Of a stretch of DNA of 64,000 bases, positions 8,126-18,843 are shown one piece after another. The notes beneath the pieces are model-generated. The model searched no databases. It had not been told where the DNA came from and worked only from the letters and a program-made list of their open reading frames with translations. Every line of letters begins with the position of its first letter. Positions within the stretch are counted from its first letter, which is position 1. Both the position numbers and the translations under genes were made by a program. Origin of the DNA: GAS188 sp963794475 (GTDB lineage: Bacteria > Pseudomonadota > Alphaproteobacteria > Rhizobiales > Beijerinckiaceae); assembly GCA_963794475.1 (NCBI GenBank), contig CAWCDW010000002.1:124001-188000 (forward strand), in the 5' to 3' direction.

Positions 8126-8210
8126 TCAATTCGAGGATCAAAAGCCGAGTTTCGAACGGTCGAAACAAGGGCCCCGCCTTCTTCTCCGACGCTCGCGAAA
8201 GGCAACGCTC

Positions 8211-9284
8211 ATGTTCAAATCCAAAGCTCTGGTCGCCGCGTTCATCGTCATAGCCGCCTCCGGATGTGAAAAGTCGCAAACCCCTGCCGCCCAGGCGCGG
8301 CCCGTCCGGACCATCACCATCGAGCGGCGTGCGTTGGGCGAGACAGTTTCGCTGACCGGGCAGATTCGTGCAAAGGATCAGGTCAGCCTCGCCTTCCGCC
8401 TTGACGGACGCACGATCGACCGGCCCGTCAACGTGGGCGATGTGCTCACGGCCGGCCAGGTGGTCGCGAGAATCGACCCGCAGAATCAGCAGAACGCCCT
8501 GCGCTCGGCGCAGGCGAACCTCGCGGCAGCCGAAGCGCAGCTGACCGAGGCCAGCCTCACATTCGCCCGACAACAGCAACTGGTGAAAGACGGATGGACA
8601 ACGCGTGCCAATTTCGACGCTGCCCAGCAGAATTTCCTGAGTGCCCAGGCGCGCGTCGATTCCGCTGAGGCGCAGCTGCACACTGCGCAGGATCAACTGA
8701 GCTACACGGTCCTGTCAGCGGATGCTCCGGGTTCGGTCACCGCGACCGGCGCTGAACCGGGCGAAGTGGTCCGCGCCGGCCAGACGATTGTGCAGCTCGC
8801 CCGTCAGGGCGGGCGCGACGCCGTCTTCGACGTCCCCGAACAGCTTATTTTGTCGGGTCCACGCGACCCGGTGGTCGAAATCGCACTCACCAATGAACCA
8901 CGCGTGCGGGCGACCGGGCGCGTGCGAGAGGTCGCTCCGCAGGCTGACTCCGCCACTCGAACCTTCCAAGTCAAGGTCGGCATCGTCGATCCCCCGGAAG
9001 CGATGCGACTCGGATCAACCGTAACCGGCAGCATCAGACTTTCGGCGCCGGCCGGAGTGGAAGTCCCGGCGAGCGCGCTCACTCAGTCAAACGGATGCCC
9101 CGCCGTGTGGGTGTTCGATCCGCAGAGCGAGACCGTGTCCCTGCGCGATCTGGAGGTTCTTCGGTTCAACCCAGCCTCTGTCGTGATCTCGCACGGGCTG
9201 GAGCCGGGCGAGATCGTGGTCACCGCCGGAGCGCAGACACTGCATCCGGGCCAGAAGGTCAGCCTGATGGGAGCCGCGTCATGA
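8211..9284 (+). CDS. RND efflux periplasmic adaptor (membrane-fusion lipoprotein)
   Basis: This 357-aa protein has a lipoprotein signal peptide with lipobox ASGC (Cys about residue 19), so it is anchored in the inner membrane facing the periplasm. Then follow the beta-barrel and lipoyl halves of an HlyD/AcrA-type adaptor, an alpha-hairpin rich in Ala and Gln (about residues 85-170) and a membrane-proximal domain. It bridges the RND pump to an outer-membrane channel. Its stop overlaps the pump start (ATGA at 9281-9284), showing co-translation. No TolC-like gene follows, so the pump must borrow an outer-membrane channel encoded elsewhere. Confidence 0.93.
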   Translation: MFKSKALVAAFIVIAASGCEKSQTPAAQARPVRTITIERRALGETVSLTGQIRAKDQVSLAFRLDGRTIDRPVNVGDVLTAGQVVARIDPQNQQNALRSAQANLAAAEAQLTEASLTFARQQQLVKDGWTTRANFDAAQQNFLSAQARVDSAEAQLHTAQDQLSYTVLSADAPGSVTATGAEPGEVVRAGQTIVQLARQGGRDAVFDVPEQLILSGPRDPVVEIALTNEPRVRATGRVREVAPQADSATRTFQVKVGIVDPPEAMRLGSTVTGSIRLSAPAGVEVPASALTQSNGCPAVWVFDPQSETVSLRDLEVLRFNPASVVISHGLEPGEIVVTAGAQTLHPGQKVSLMGAAS

Positions 9285-12200
9285 AACGCTTCAATCTTTC
9301 CGAATGGGCGATCCGGCATCGTTCGCTGGTGACCTATCTCATGCTTGTGATCGCCATCGCGGGCATTTGGTCCTACATCCGGCTCGGGCGCAGCGAGGAT
9401 CCGGACTTCACTGTGAAGACCATGGTGGTGCAAGCAGCCTGGCCCGGTGCCACCGTCAAAGATACCCTCGAACAGATTACCGACCGCATCGAACGCAAGC
9501 TCCAGGAGACGCCCAGCCTGGACTACTTGAAGAGCTACACGACCCCGGGTCAGGCCACGATTTTCGTCTACCTCAAGGACTCGACGCCTCCGGCGCAGGT
9601 GCCGGACATCTGGTACCAAGTTCGCAAGAAGGTGGGCGACATCCGCAACACACTTCCGCAAGGAATCGTCGGGCCTGGCTTCAACGATGAGTTCGGCGAC
9701 ACCTACGGCATTGTCTACGGCTTCACCGCGGATGGCTTCACACACCGGGAGCTGCGGGACCACGTGGACGATATCCGCAAAGAGCTTCTCAAAGTGCCGG
9801 ACATCTCGAAGATCGACGTGATCGGGGCTCAAGACGAGCGCGTCTACGTCGAGTTCTCGGCCGAACAACTGGCAGGTCTCGGCATCGATCGGGCGGCGCT
9901 CATCGCCGCGTTGCAGGCCCAAAACGGCGTCAATCCCGCGGGCGTGGTGCAGACCGCCGAGGAGAAGCTTCTTGTTCGGATCTCCGGTGCGTTCCAATCG
10001 GAGCACGACATCCTGGCCGTCAACTTCGTCGCCAATGGCCGGATGATCCGCCTGGGCGATATTGCGCACGTCACGCGCGGCCCCGCCGACCCCGCGCAGC
10101 CGATTTTCCGAGTGAACGGACGAGACGGCATCGGGCTTGCGATTGCCATGCGCAAAGGGGGCGACGTCATGGCGCTCGGGCGCAATGTCGCGCAGGCCAT
10201 GGCGGATGTCAGGGCGAACCTGCCAATCGGGATCGAGCTGGCGCTCGTCGCCAATCAACCCGCCACGGTCGAGCACGCGGTGGACGACTTCATGGAGGCG
10301 CTCTGGGAGGCGATCGGGATCGTCCTCGCGGTAAGCCTGGTTGCCCTCGGCCTGCGCGCCGGCGCCGTCGTGGCCCTCTCGATCCCGCTCGTCCTTGCGG
10401 CAGTGTTCCTCGCGATGTCGTTGTTCGGAATCGACCTTCAGCGAATCTCGTTGGGCGCGCTCATTATCGCGCTTGGATTGCTGGTCGACGACGCGATGAT
10501 CACGATCGAGGCGATGGTCACTCGGCTCGGGCACGGCGACGAAAAAGAGGAGGCCGCCACCTTCGCATTCAGTTCTACAGCATTTCCGAGACTAGCTGGC
10601 ACCCTCGTCACGGTCGCGGGTTTTGTCCCCATCGGCTTCGCACGCAGTGCTGCGGGCGAGTACACCTTTTCGATCTTCGCCGTTGTCGCCATCGCACTGA
10701 TAGCATCCTGGGTCGTCGCCGCCCTATTCGCGCCGATGCTCGGCGTCTGGATTCTAAAAAAGCCGAAGACCGTCCACTCGGGCGAGCCCGGACCAATCTT
10801 GCGGCTGTTCCGGCATTTGCTCGAGCGCGCGATGCGAGCCCGATGGATAACGGTCGTGGTAACGCTCGTCCTGTTCGGCGCAGCCCTCTATGGGATGGGC
10901 TTCGTGCCGCAGCAGTTCTTCCCGGCATCAGACCGGCCCGAGCTGCTGGTCGACTTGCAGCTCCCGGAGAATGCTTCGATCTACGCGACCCGGGACGCCT
11001 CGGCCCGATTGGACACGCTTTTAGCGGACGATCAGGACGTCGACCATTGGAGCACGTATGTCGGCCAGGGTGCGGTACGGTTCTATCTGCCCCTCAATGT
11101 CCAGCTCCCCAATGACTTCTTCTCCCAGGCCGTGGTCGTCACTAGAGGTCTGCAGCAGCGTGAGCGCGTAAAGGCAAAGCTGGAGAAGGCCCTGGCGACC
11201 GAGTTTCCGGGCATGGTCGGGCGGGTCTATCCGTTGGAGCTCGGCCCGCCGGTCGGTTGGCCGCTGCAATACCGGGTGAGCGGACAGGACCCGGAGAAGG
11301 TGCGGGCCATTGCGCTCGACCTCGCTCAGCTCATCGGGTCCGCGCCCGCTGCCCGAAACGTCAACTATAATTGGATGGAGCCGGCGCGCACGATCAGGCT
11401 CCGGATCGACCAGGATCAGGCTCGTCTGCTCGGTCTCAGCACGCAAGATGTGGCGCAGTCGCTGAACACGGTGGTGTCGGGGGTCACGGCCACCCAGGTG
11501 CGGAGCGGGATTTATCTGGTGGACGTGCTGGTCCGTGCGTCGGCCGAGCAGCGCATGTCGCTCGATACCATCCGGACGCTACAGGTGCCCCTGCCCAATG
11601 GGCGCACCGTTCCACTGAGCCAGATCGCATCCGTTGGTTACGGACAGGAATATCCCATCGTCTGGCGTCGTGATCGACGGCCCACGGTCACGGTGCAAGC
11701 CGACCTTGCACCTGGCGTCCAAGCTGCCAGCGTCGTCGAGGAGCTGGCGCCGAAGATGGCGGCGCTCAATGCCGGCCTGCCGAGCGGTTACCATATCGAG
11801 CTCGGCGGAACGGTCGAGGAGAGCAATAAGGGGCAAACTTCCCTGATCGCAGTGATGCCGCTGATGCTCATCTTGACGCTCACCGTGCTGATGACCCAGC
11901 TCCAGAGCTTCGGCCGCCTTTTTCTGGTTCTCAGCGTCGCTCCTTTGGGCCTCCTGGGGGTCGTCGCCGCCCTCCTGCTTTCGGGCAAGCCACTGGGCTT
12001 CGTGGCGCTGCTTGGCGTGCTGGCCCTCACCGGGATGATTGCGCGCAACTCCGTCATCCTGATTGACCAAATCGAGAAGGAGAAAGCACAGGGGCGTTCC
12101 CCTTGGGATGCGGTCGTGCAAGCCACCATGCATCGGTTCCGCCCGATCCTGCTCACCGCTTCTGCTGCAATCCTCGGCATGATCCCGATCGCGCCGACCG

Positions 12201-12376
12201 TGTTCTGGGGTCCCATGGCCTACGCCATCATGGGCGGGCTCGCGGTAGCAACGCTCCTGACCCTCGTCTTCCTTCCGGCACTCTACGTCGCCGTCAACCG
12301 CATCAAAGAAAGCAGACAGAAGGACGAGCCGGCGACCGCGCCCGGTGCGCCCGTCGCCGCCAGGCTCGCAGCATAG
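9281..12376 (+). CDS. RND-family multidrug efflux pump, inner-membrane subunit (AcrB-like)
   Basis: This 1031-aa protein is a proton-driven RND transporter with two repeats of transmembrane segments and large periplasmic loops. ATG 9281 (MKRFNLSEWAIRHRSLVTY) is the family-typical N-terminus and overlaps the adaptor stop; the longer upstream frame is the shadow of the adaptor gene. TM4 shows the proton-relay Asp pair (GLLVDDAMITIE, about residues 401-412). Length and the VxPxD-like segment fit the HAE-1 branch rather than heavy-metal pumps. Together with the lipoprotein adaptor and divergent TetR it forms a regulated drug or solvent exporter; the substrate is unknown. Confidence 0.94.
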   Translation: MKRFNLSEWAIRHRSLVTYLMLVIAIAGIWSYIRLGRSEDPDFTVKTMVVQAAWPGATVKDTLEQITDRIERKLQETPSLDYLKSYTTPGQATIFVYLKDSTPPAQVPDIWYQVRKKVGDIRNTLPQGIVGPGFNDEFGDTYGIVYGFTADGFTHRELRDHVDDIRKELLKVPDISKIDVIGAQDERVYVEFSAEQLAGLGIDRAALIAALQAQNGVNPAGVVQTAEEKLLVRISGAFQSEHDILAVNFVANGRMIRLGDIAHVTRGPADPAQPIFRVNGRDGIGLAIAMRKGGDVMALGRNVAQAMADVRANLPIGIELALVANQPATVEHAVDDFMEALWEAIGIVLAVSLVALGLRAGAVVALSIPLVLAAVFLAMSLFGIDLQRISLGALIIALGLLVDDAMITIEAMVTRLGHGDEKEEAATFAFSSTAFPRLAGTLVTVAGFVPIGFARSAAGEYTFSIFAVVAIALIASWVVAALFAPMLGVWILKKPKTVHSGEPGPILRLFRHLLERAMRARWITVVVTLVLFGAALYGMGFVPQQFFPASDRPELLVDLQLPENASIYATRDASARLDTLLADDQDVDHWSTYVGQGAVRFYLPLNVQLPNDFFSQAVVVTRGLQQRERVKAKLEKALATEFPGMVGRVYPLELGPPVGWPLQYRVSGQDPEKVRAIALDLAQLIGSAPAARNVNYNWMEPARTIRLRIDQDQARLLGLSTQDVAQSLNTVVSGVTATQVRSGIYLVDVLVRASAEQRMSLDTIRTLQVPLPNGRTVPLSQIASVGYGQEYPIVWRRDRRPTVTVQADLAPGVQAASVVEELAPKMAALNAGLPSGYHIELGGTVEESNKGQTSLIAVMPLMLILTLTVLMTQLQSFGRLFLVLSVAPLGLLGVVAALLLSGKPLGFVALLGVLALTGMIARNSVILIDQIEKEKAQGRSPWDAVVQATMHRFRPILLTASAAILGMIPIAPTVFWGPMAYAIMGGLAVATLLTLVFLPALYVAVNRIKESRQKDEPATAPGAPVAARLAA

Positions 12377-12437
12377 CCTTGTAAGAGTGATGCGGCTTTG
12401 CGTGCGATGAAGCTGTAATCAGGAAGGAGACTCCATT

Positions 12438-12890
12438 ATGGACCCTGCTTACCTCTCGGGACTGGCGGTATTTTTTGGATCTGTCGTGGGTGCCTTGAGC
12501 TCACTCCTATCCACTTGGCTCAGCAAGGCACGAGAGGATCGCGCCCAGCGAGCTTCAGCGAACAAGCTTGGACGACAGAAACTCTATGCGCAATTCATCG
12601 AGGAAGCGTCCAAGCTCTATGTCGATGCCTTGGTGAGTGATCAAGCACAAGCTTCTGCAATGGTGAGCATCTACGCTCTAATCAGCAAAATGCGCATGAC
12701 GTCCGATGCCAAGGTCGTTGACAAAGCCGAAGCGATCGTTCGGACAATCCTCACTGCGTATTCTCGTCCGAACAAGACATTCCCCGAGCTGCAAGACCTC
12801 TTGCTGAACAGAGGGTTCGTCGATCCGCTGCTCACTTTCAGCGAGCTATGCCGTGACGAGCTGCGCGATGTCCCCTCTTTCGCGCAGTAG
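12438..12890 (+). CDS. Unknown protein with N-terminal membrane helix (150 aa)
   Basis: ATG 12438 has GGAAGGAG upstream and opens a 150-codon frame. The first 28 residues form one hydrophobic helix (YLSGLAVFFGSVVGALSSLL), followed by a charged segment and a long soluble helical domain (EEASKLYVDALVSD, VDKAEAIVRTILTAY). It therefore looks like an inner-membrane protein with a cytoplasmic helical domain. It is downstream of the RND gene in the same direction but 61 nt away, and its codon usage is less GC-rich than the pump's. I do not recognise a characterised family. Confidence 0.75.
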   Translation: MDPAYLSGLAVFFGSVVGALSSLLSTWLSKAREDRAQRASANKLGRQKLYAQFIEEASKLYVDALVSDQAQASAMVSIYALISKMRMTSDAKVVDKAEAIVRTILTAYSRPNKTFPELQDLLLNRGFVDPLLTFSELCRDELRDVPSFAQ

Positions 12891-13241
12891 CTTCCGGCAT
12901 CGGTGGGACTTGGGGTGGGGGCGATCTCGCCGACGGCGGAGAGATCGACCGATCCCGCTTTCGAGCCGTCGCGGGTCATGGCAGGCTCAAGCTCCATCTC
13001 CTGAGAGGACCTCGTCCGGCCGGGGCCGTCTTCGCGCACATGCCGAGCAATTTCGGTTGCTGCTTAACGCTCCTGCAAGTAGCGCTCGTGTAGAAGGCGC
13101 GTGGCAGATGGGGATGGAATTATTCTCGCGTGGCAACCTACAACCAGATCCCCCTTGTTGACCCCACCCCACCCACCCGAGGCGGGGCTATCTTGAGTCT
13201 CTGCTCGGTCCGCCGCCGCGCTGAGCCGTACGCTCTCCTGC
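12891..13241. other. Intergenic region without a supported gene
   Basis: No convincing frame on either strand. It contains a C-rich tract near 13162-13180 followed by GGCGGGG, which could form an imperfect hairpin, but there is no T-run to make a clear terminator. Confidence 0.4.
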
Positions 13242-13619
13242 ACGCTCAAAGAACGGGATTCTGTCCGCTCCGCGGCTCTCCTCAGGGCACGTATCCGGTT
13301 TCAAAATGGATACAAGACCGTCGATTGCGTCGTTCGAAATGTTTCGCTCAGCGGCGCTAGACTTGAGGTCAGTCCGACATTGTGGCTTCCGAACGAATTC
13401 GAGCTTGAGATTCCACAGCGCGCGGCCGAGTTTAAATGCGCGCTGATGTGGAGCAAGGATGATCTGGTCGGCGTGAAGTTCCTAAGCAGCATCGGCGCAA
13501 CGCCCGATGCGCCAGACGTCGAGGAAACGGAAGATTTGCGAAGTGAAAATGCTCGGCTTCGCGAGGAGATCGCTCGCCTGACCGCGCGCATTCTGGAGCT
13601 TACGAGCGAAGCCTTTTAA
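13242..13619 (+). CDS. PilZ-domain protein with C-terminal coiled coil; no normal start codon visible
   Basis: The frame is open from 13197 to TAA 13617-13619, but before TTG 13380 it has no ATG, GTG or TTG. The PilZ-like domain clearly begins upstream of that TTG: RARIRFQNGYKTVDCVVRNV, then SLSGARLEV, ending in LMWSKDDLVGVKFL. Starting at TTG would delete half the domain. ACG at 13242 lies where the family usually has its ATG (followed by LKER), so a start-codon mutation is one explanation. The tail (EDLRSENARLREEIARLTAR) is a coiled coil. PilZ domains bind cyclic di-GMP; here the classic RxxxR is not obvious, so binding is uncertain. Possibly a pseudogene. Confidence 0.55.
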   Translation, partial: TLKERDSVRSAALLRARIRFQNGYKTVDCVVRNVSLSGARLEVSPTLWLPNEFELEIPQRAAEFKCALMWSKDDLVGVKFLSSIGATPDAPDVEETEDLRSENARLREEIARLTARILELTSEAF

Positions 13620-13762
13620 TTGGTCGCCCGCTGGAGCCCCGCTGTGAAGTCGGTCCGCCATCTGGCCCTTGCAGCGAAGCGGCATGCCCAAGATCCTCGA
13701 CCACTCGGCAAATGCGGCAAGCGATTGATCATGAATTTGTAGGTGTAAGCTTTCGATTCATC

Positions 13763-13838
13763 TGGTGGGCGGTGACGGGCTCGAACCGCCGACCCTCTGG
13801 GTGTAAACCAGATGCTCTACCAACTGAGCTAACCGCCC
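13763..13838 (-). tRNA. tRNA-Val (anticodon TAC)
   Basis: The 76-nt cloverleaf is complete on the minus strand: acceptor GGGCGGT/ACCGCCC, anticodon loop TTTACAC with TAC, T-loop TTCGAGC and an encoded CCA. It lies downstream of lon on the same strand. A degenerate copy sits 6.4 kb further along in the same orientation. Confidence 0.97.
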
Positions 13839-13939
13839 TCAGTGCTGCGCAGGTGTTTAATCCGCTGGCGCATCAAGCGCAATCAAGAGGTGCTCGCCGC
13901 TCCGTGCGCGAACGTTGGACCGGAGAAGGCGGGCCTCGC

Positions 13940-13973
13940 AAAAGAGGAGGCCCACCCGAAGGTGGGCCTCCTC
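13940..13973 (-). terminator. Rho-independent terminator of lon
   Basis: A perfect 13-bp stem (13944-13956 with 13961-13973) closes a four-base loop that reads TTCG on the minus strand, an especially stable tetraloop. On the minus strand it is followed by TTTT (13943-13940). It lies just past the lon stop. Confidence 0.85.
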
Positions 13974-13997
13974 AAAGGAATGCTCGCAGATCAAGGC

Positions 13998-16421
<2,424 letters not shown>

Positions 16422-16651
16422 CTCATCGGTATCCTTTTGTATCAGCCTTCCCAACGCGATAGGACTTTCCGACACCCCCCGAAGGCTGGCGCCGGTTGCG
16501 AATCCCTCGCAACGGAGAGGCTAGAATGGCAGCGAATGCTGGTAAACATCGCAATTTGGCGCATTCGCCCGAGGAAGGCAGATGGGAGCGGCACCCCGAA
16601 GTTTCAACGCGAGCCGCCACAATCCGGTCATGCCGCTCGGCCGAGCCTGCC

Positions 16652-17920
16652 TTACGCCGACATGCCGCCGGCTTCCTTGTCGCGATCGGCATGGATGTAG
16701 AGCGGGCGCACCTTGCCCTCCACCACCTCGGAGCCGATGACCACCTGCTCGACACTGTCGAAGCCCGGCAAATCGTACATGGTATCGAGCAAAATGCTCT
16801 CCATGATCGAGCGCAAGCCGCGCGCACCCGTCTTGCGCTGAATCGCCTTGCGGGCGATGAGGTTGAGCGCCTCGTCCTGGAAGGTGAGCTCCACCGTCTC
16901 CATCTCGAACAGCCGCTGATACTGCTTGACCAGCGCGTTCTTCGGCTCGGTGAGGATGCGCTTCAGCGCCTCCTCGTCGAGATCCTCGAGCGTCGCGATC
17001 ACGGGAAGCCGCCCGACGAATTCCGGGATAAGGCCGAACTTCAGGAGATCCTCGGGCTCGACGAGGCGCAGCACCTCGCCCGTGCGCCGATCCTCCGGCG
17101 ATTGCACCTTGGCGCCGAAGCCGATCGAGGTCCCCCGGCCGCGCGCCGATATGATCCGCTCGAGCCCCGCGAAAGCGCCGCCGCAGATGAACAGGATATT
17201 CGTGGTGTCGACCTGCAGGAACTCCTGCTGGGGATGCTTGCGCCCGCCTTGGGGCGGCACGGAGGCGACCGTGCCCTCCATGATCTTCAAAAGCGCCTGC
17301 TGCACGCCTTCCCCGGACACGTCGCGGGTAATCGAGGGATTGTCGGATTTGCGCGAGATTTTATCGATTTCGTCGATGTATACGATGCCCCGCTGCGCCC
17401 GCTCGACATTGTAATCGGAGGCTTGCAGCAGCTTGAGGATGATGTTCTCGACATCCTCGCCGACGTAGCCCGCTTCGGTGAGCGTCGTCGCATCGGCCAT
17501 GGTGAAGGGCACATCGAGAATGCGCGCCAGCGTCTGGGCGAGGAGCGTCTTGCCCGAGCCCGTTGGCCCGACGAGGAGGATGTTCGACTTCGCAAGCTCG
17601 ACATCGGCGTGCTTGGTCGCGTGGTTGAGGCGCTTATAGTGGTTGTGGACCGCGACCGAGAGGACCTTCTTGGCATAATCCTGGCCGATGACGTAATCAT
17701 CGAGGACCTTGCGAATTTCCTTGGGCGTCGGCACGCCGTCGCGGGTCTTGACGAGCGAGGATTTCGATTCCTCGCGGATGATGTCCATGCACAATTCGAC
17801 GCATTCGTCGCAAATGAACACGGTCGGGCCGGCGATCAGCTTGCGAACCTCATGCTGGCTCTTGCCGCAGAAGGAGCAGTACAGCGTGCTCTTGGAATCT
17901 CCGCCACTGGACTTGTTCAT
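16652..17920 (-). CDS. clpX: ATP-dependent Clp protease ATP-binding subunit ClpX
   Basis: This 422-aa AAA+ unfoldase delivers proteins to ClpP. It has the N-terminal Cys4 zinc-binding domain (CSFC...CDEC, residues about 15-40), Walker A GPTGSGKT, Walker B (VYIDEID) and the ClpP-contacting IGF-type loop (STSIGFGAKV region). ATG 17920 (MNKSSGGDSK) has GGAG about 8 nt upstream; a 7-residue longer start is less likely. It sits between clpP and lon in the order conserved across alphaproteobacteria. Substrates in relatives include the cell-cycle regulator CtrA. Confidence 0.97.
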   Translation of the reverse strand: MNKSSGGDSKSTLYCSFCGKSQHEVRKLIAGPTVFICDECVELCMDIIREESKSSLVKTRDGVPTPKEIRKVLDDYVIGQDYAKKVLSVAVHNHYKRLNHATKHADVELAKSNILLVGPTGSGKTLLAQTLARILDVPFTMADATTLTEAGYVGEDVENIILKLLQASDYNVERAQRGIVYIDEIDKISRKSDNPSITRDVSGEGVQQALLKIMEGTVASVPPQGGRKHPQQEFLQVDTTNILFICGGAFAGLERIISARGRGTSIGFGAKVQSPEDRRTGEVLRLVEPEDLLKFGLIPEFVGRLPVIATLEDLDEEALKRILTEPKNALVKQYQRLFEMETVELTFQDEALNLIARKAIQRKTGARGLRSIMESILLDTMYDLPGFDSVEQVVIGSEVVEGKVRPLYIHADRDKEAGGMSA

Positions 17921-18132
17921 CGCAGATCTCCGTTCAGTCATCCCGCGCGGCGGAAACGCACCGGCACAAACCCTGGCAGCTTAGACGCCTTGACCCTAAC
18001 GAAACCTAACCCGCTGTTTCGCAAAGCCCCGAAATCGCCCTCCCTCCTTTCGCCGGATGCAATCACGCATCAGTCCCACACGCAACAGCCGCCATGCCGC
18101 AGGTCACAGGCTTGTCATTCCTCGCAGGCTTA

Positions 18133-18774
18133 TCACTTCGGGCTCCCCGGGGGTGAGCCGTCCTCGGGGCGCTTCTCCAACACCTGATCGACGATGCCGA
18201 ACTCCTTCGCCGCCTCGGCGGTCATGAAATTGTCTCGTTCCAGCGCGTCCTCGATGGTCTTCAGGTCGCGCCCCGTGTGCTTCATATAGATTTCGTTGAG
18301 GCGCCGGCGAACCGATTCGATCTCGCGCGCGTGGATGAGAATGTCCGTCGTCTGCCCCTGAAAGCCGCCCGAAGGCTGATGCACCATGATTCGCGCGTTC
18401 GGCAGTGCAAATCGCATGCCGCTCTCGCCCGCCGTCAGCAGAAGCGAACCCATCGAGGCGGCCTGCCCTACACATAGCGTCGAAACCGGGGAACGGATGA
18501 ACTGCATCGTGTCATAAATGGACAATCCGGAGGTTACGACGCCGCCGGGCGAATTGATATAGAACGAAATTTCCTTCTTGGGATTATCCGCTTCGAGAAA
18601 CAGGAGCTGGGCCACGACGAGCGAGGCCGTGTAGTCCTCGACCGGGCCGGTCAGAAAGATGATTCGCTCCCGGAGCAGGCGGGAATAAATGTCGAAGGCG
18701 CGTTCACCACGGTTCGACTGCTCGACCACCATCGGCACGAGCGCGTTGTTATAGACTTCGAATGGATCTCTCAT
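18133..18774 (-). CDS. clpP: ATP-dependent Clp protease proteolytic subunit ClpP
   Basis: This 213-aa serine protease forms the tetradecameric Clp core. The catalytic triad is visible: Ser107 (GQAASMGS), His132 (IMVHQPSGG) and Asp181. The N-terminus (MRDPFEVYNNALVPMVVEQS) matches the alphaproteobacterial form with a short propeptide, and the C-terminal tail EKRPEDGSPPGSPK is proline-rich and probably flexible. It is located between tig and clpX on the same strand and works with ClpX (and ClpA encoded elsewhere). The 212-nt gap to clpX may contain a separate clpX promoter, not identified by eye. Confidence 0.97.
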   Translation of the reverse strand: MRDPFEVYNNALVPMVVEQSNRGERAFDIYSRLLRERIIFLTGPVEDYTASLVVAQLLFLEADNPKKEISFYINSPGGVVTSGLSIYDTMQFIRSPVSTLCVGQAASMGSLLLTAGESGMRFALPNARIMVHQPSGGFQGQTTDILIHAREIESVRRRLNEIYMKHTGRDLKTIEDALERDNFMTAEAAKEFGIVDQVLEKRPEDGSPPGSPK

Positions 18775-18843
18775 CTCAACCCTCTAGCGCCCTCGACCCC
18801 GCCGAAGCCAAATTAGACCGGGCTTTCGCCCGCCGGCCACCGG

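Noticed and set aside
9083..10534. Long minus-strand frame (483 codons)
   Set aside because: Shadow of the RND adaptor and pump genes; no protein-like pattern.
16496..18187. Long plus-strand frame (563 codons) over clpX
   Set aside because: Opposite-strand shadow of clpX.
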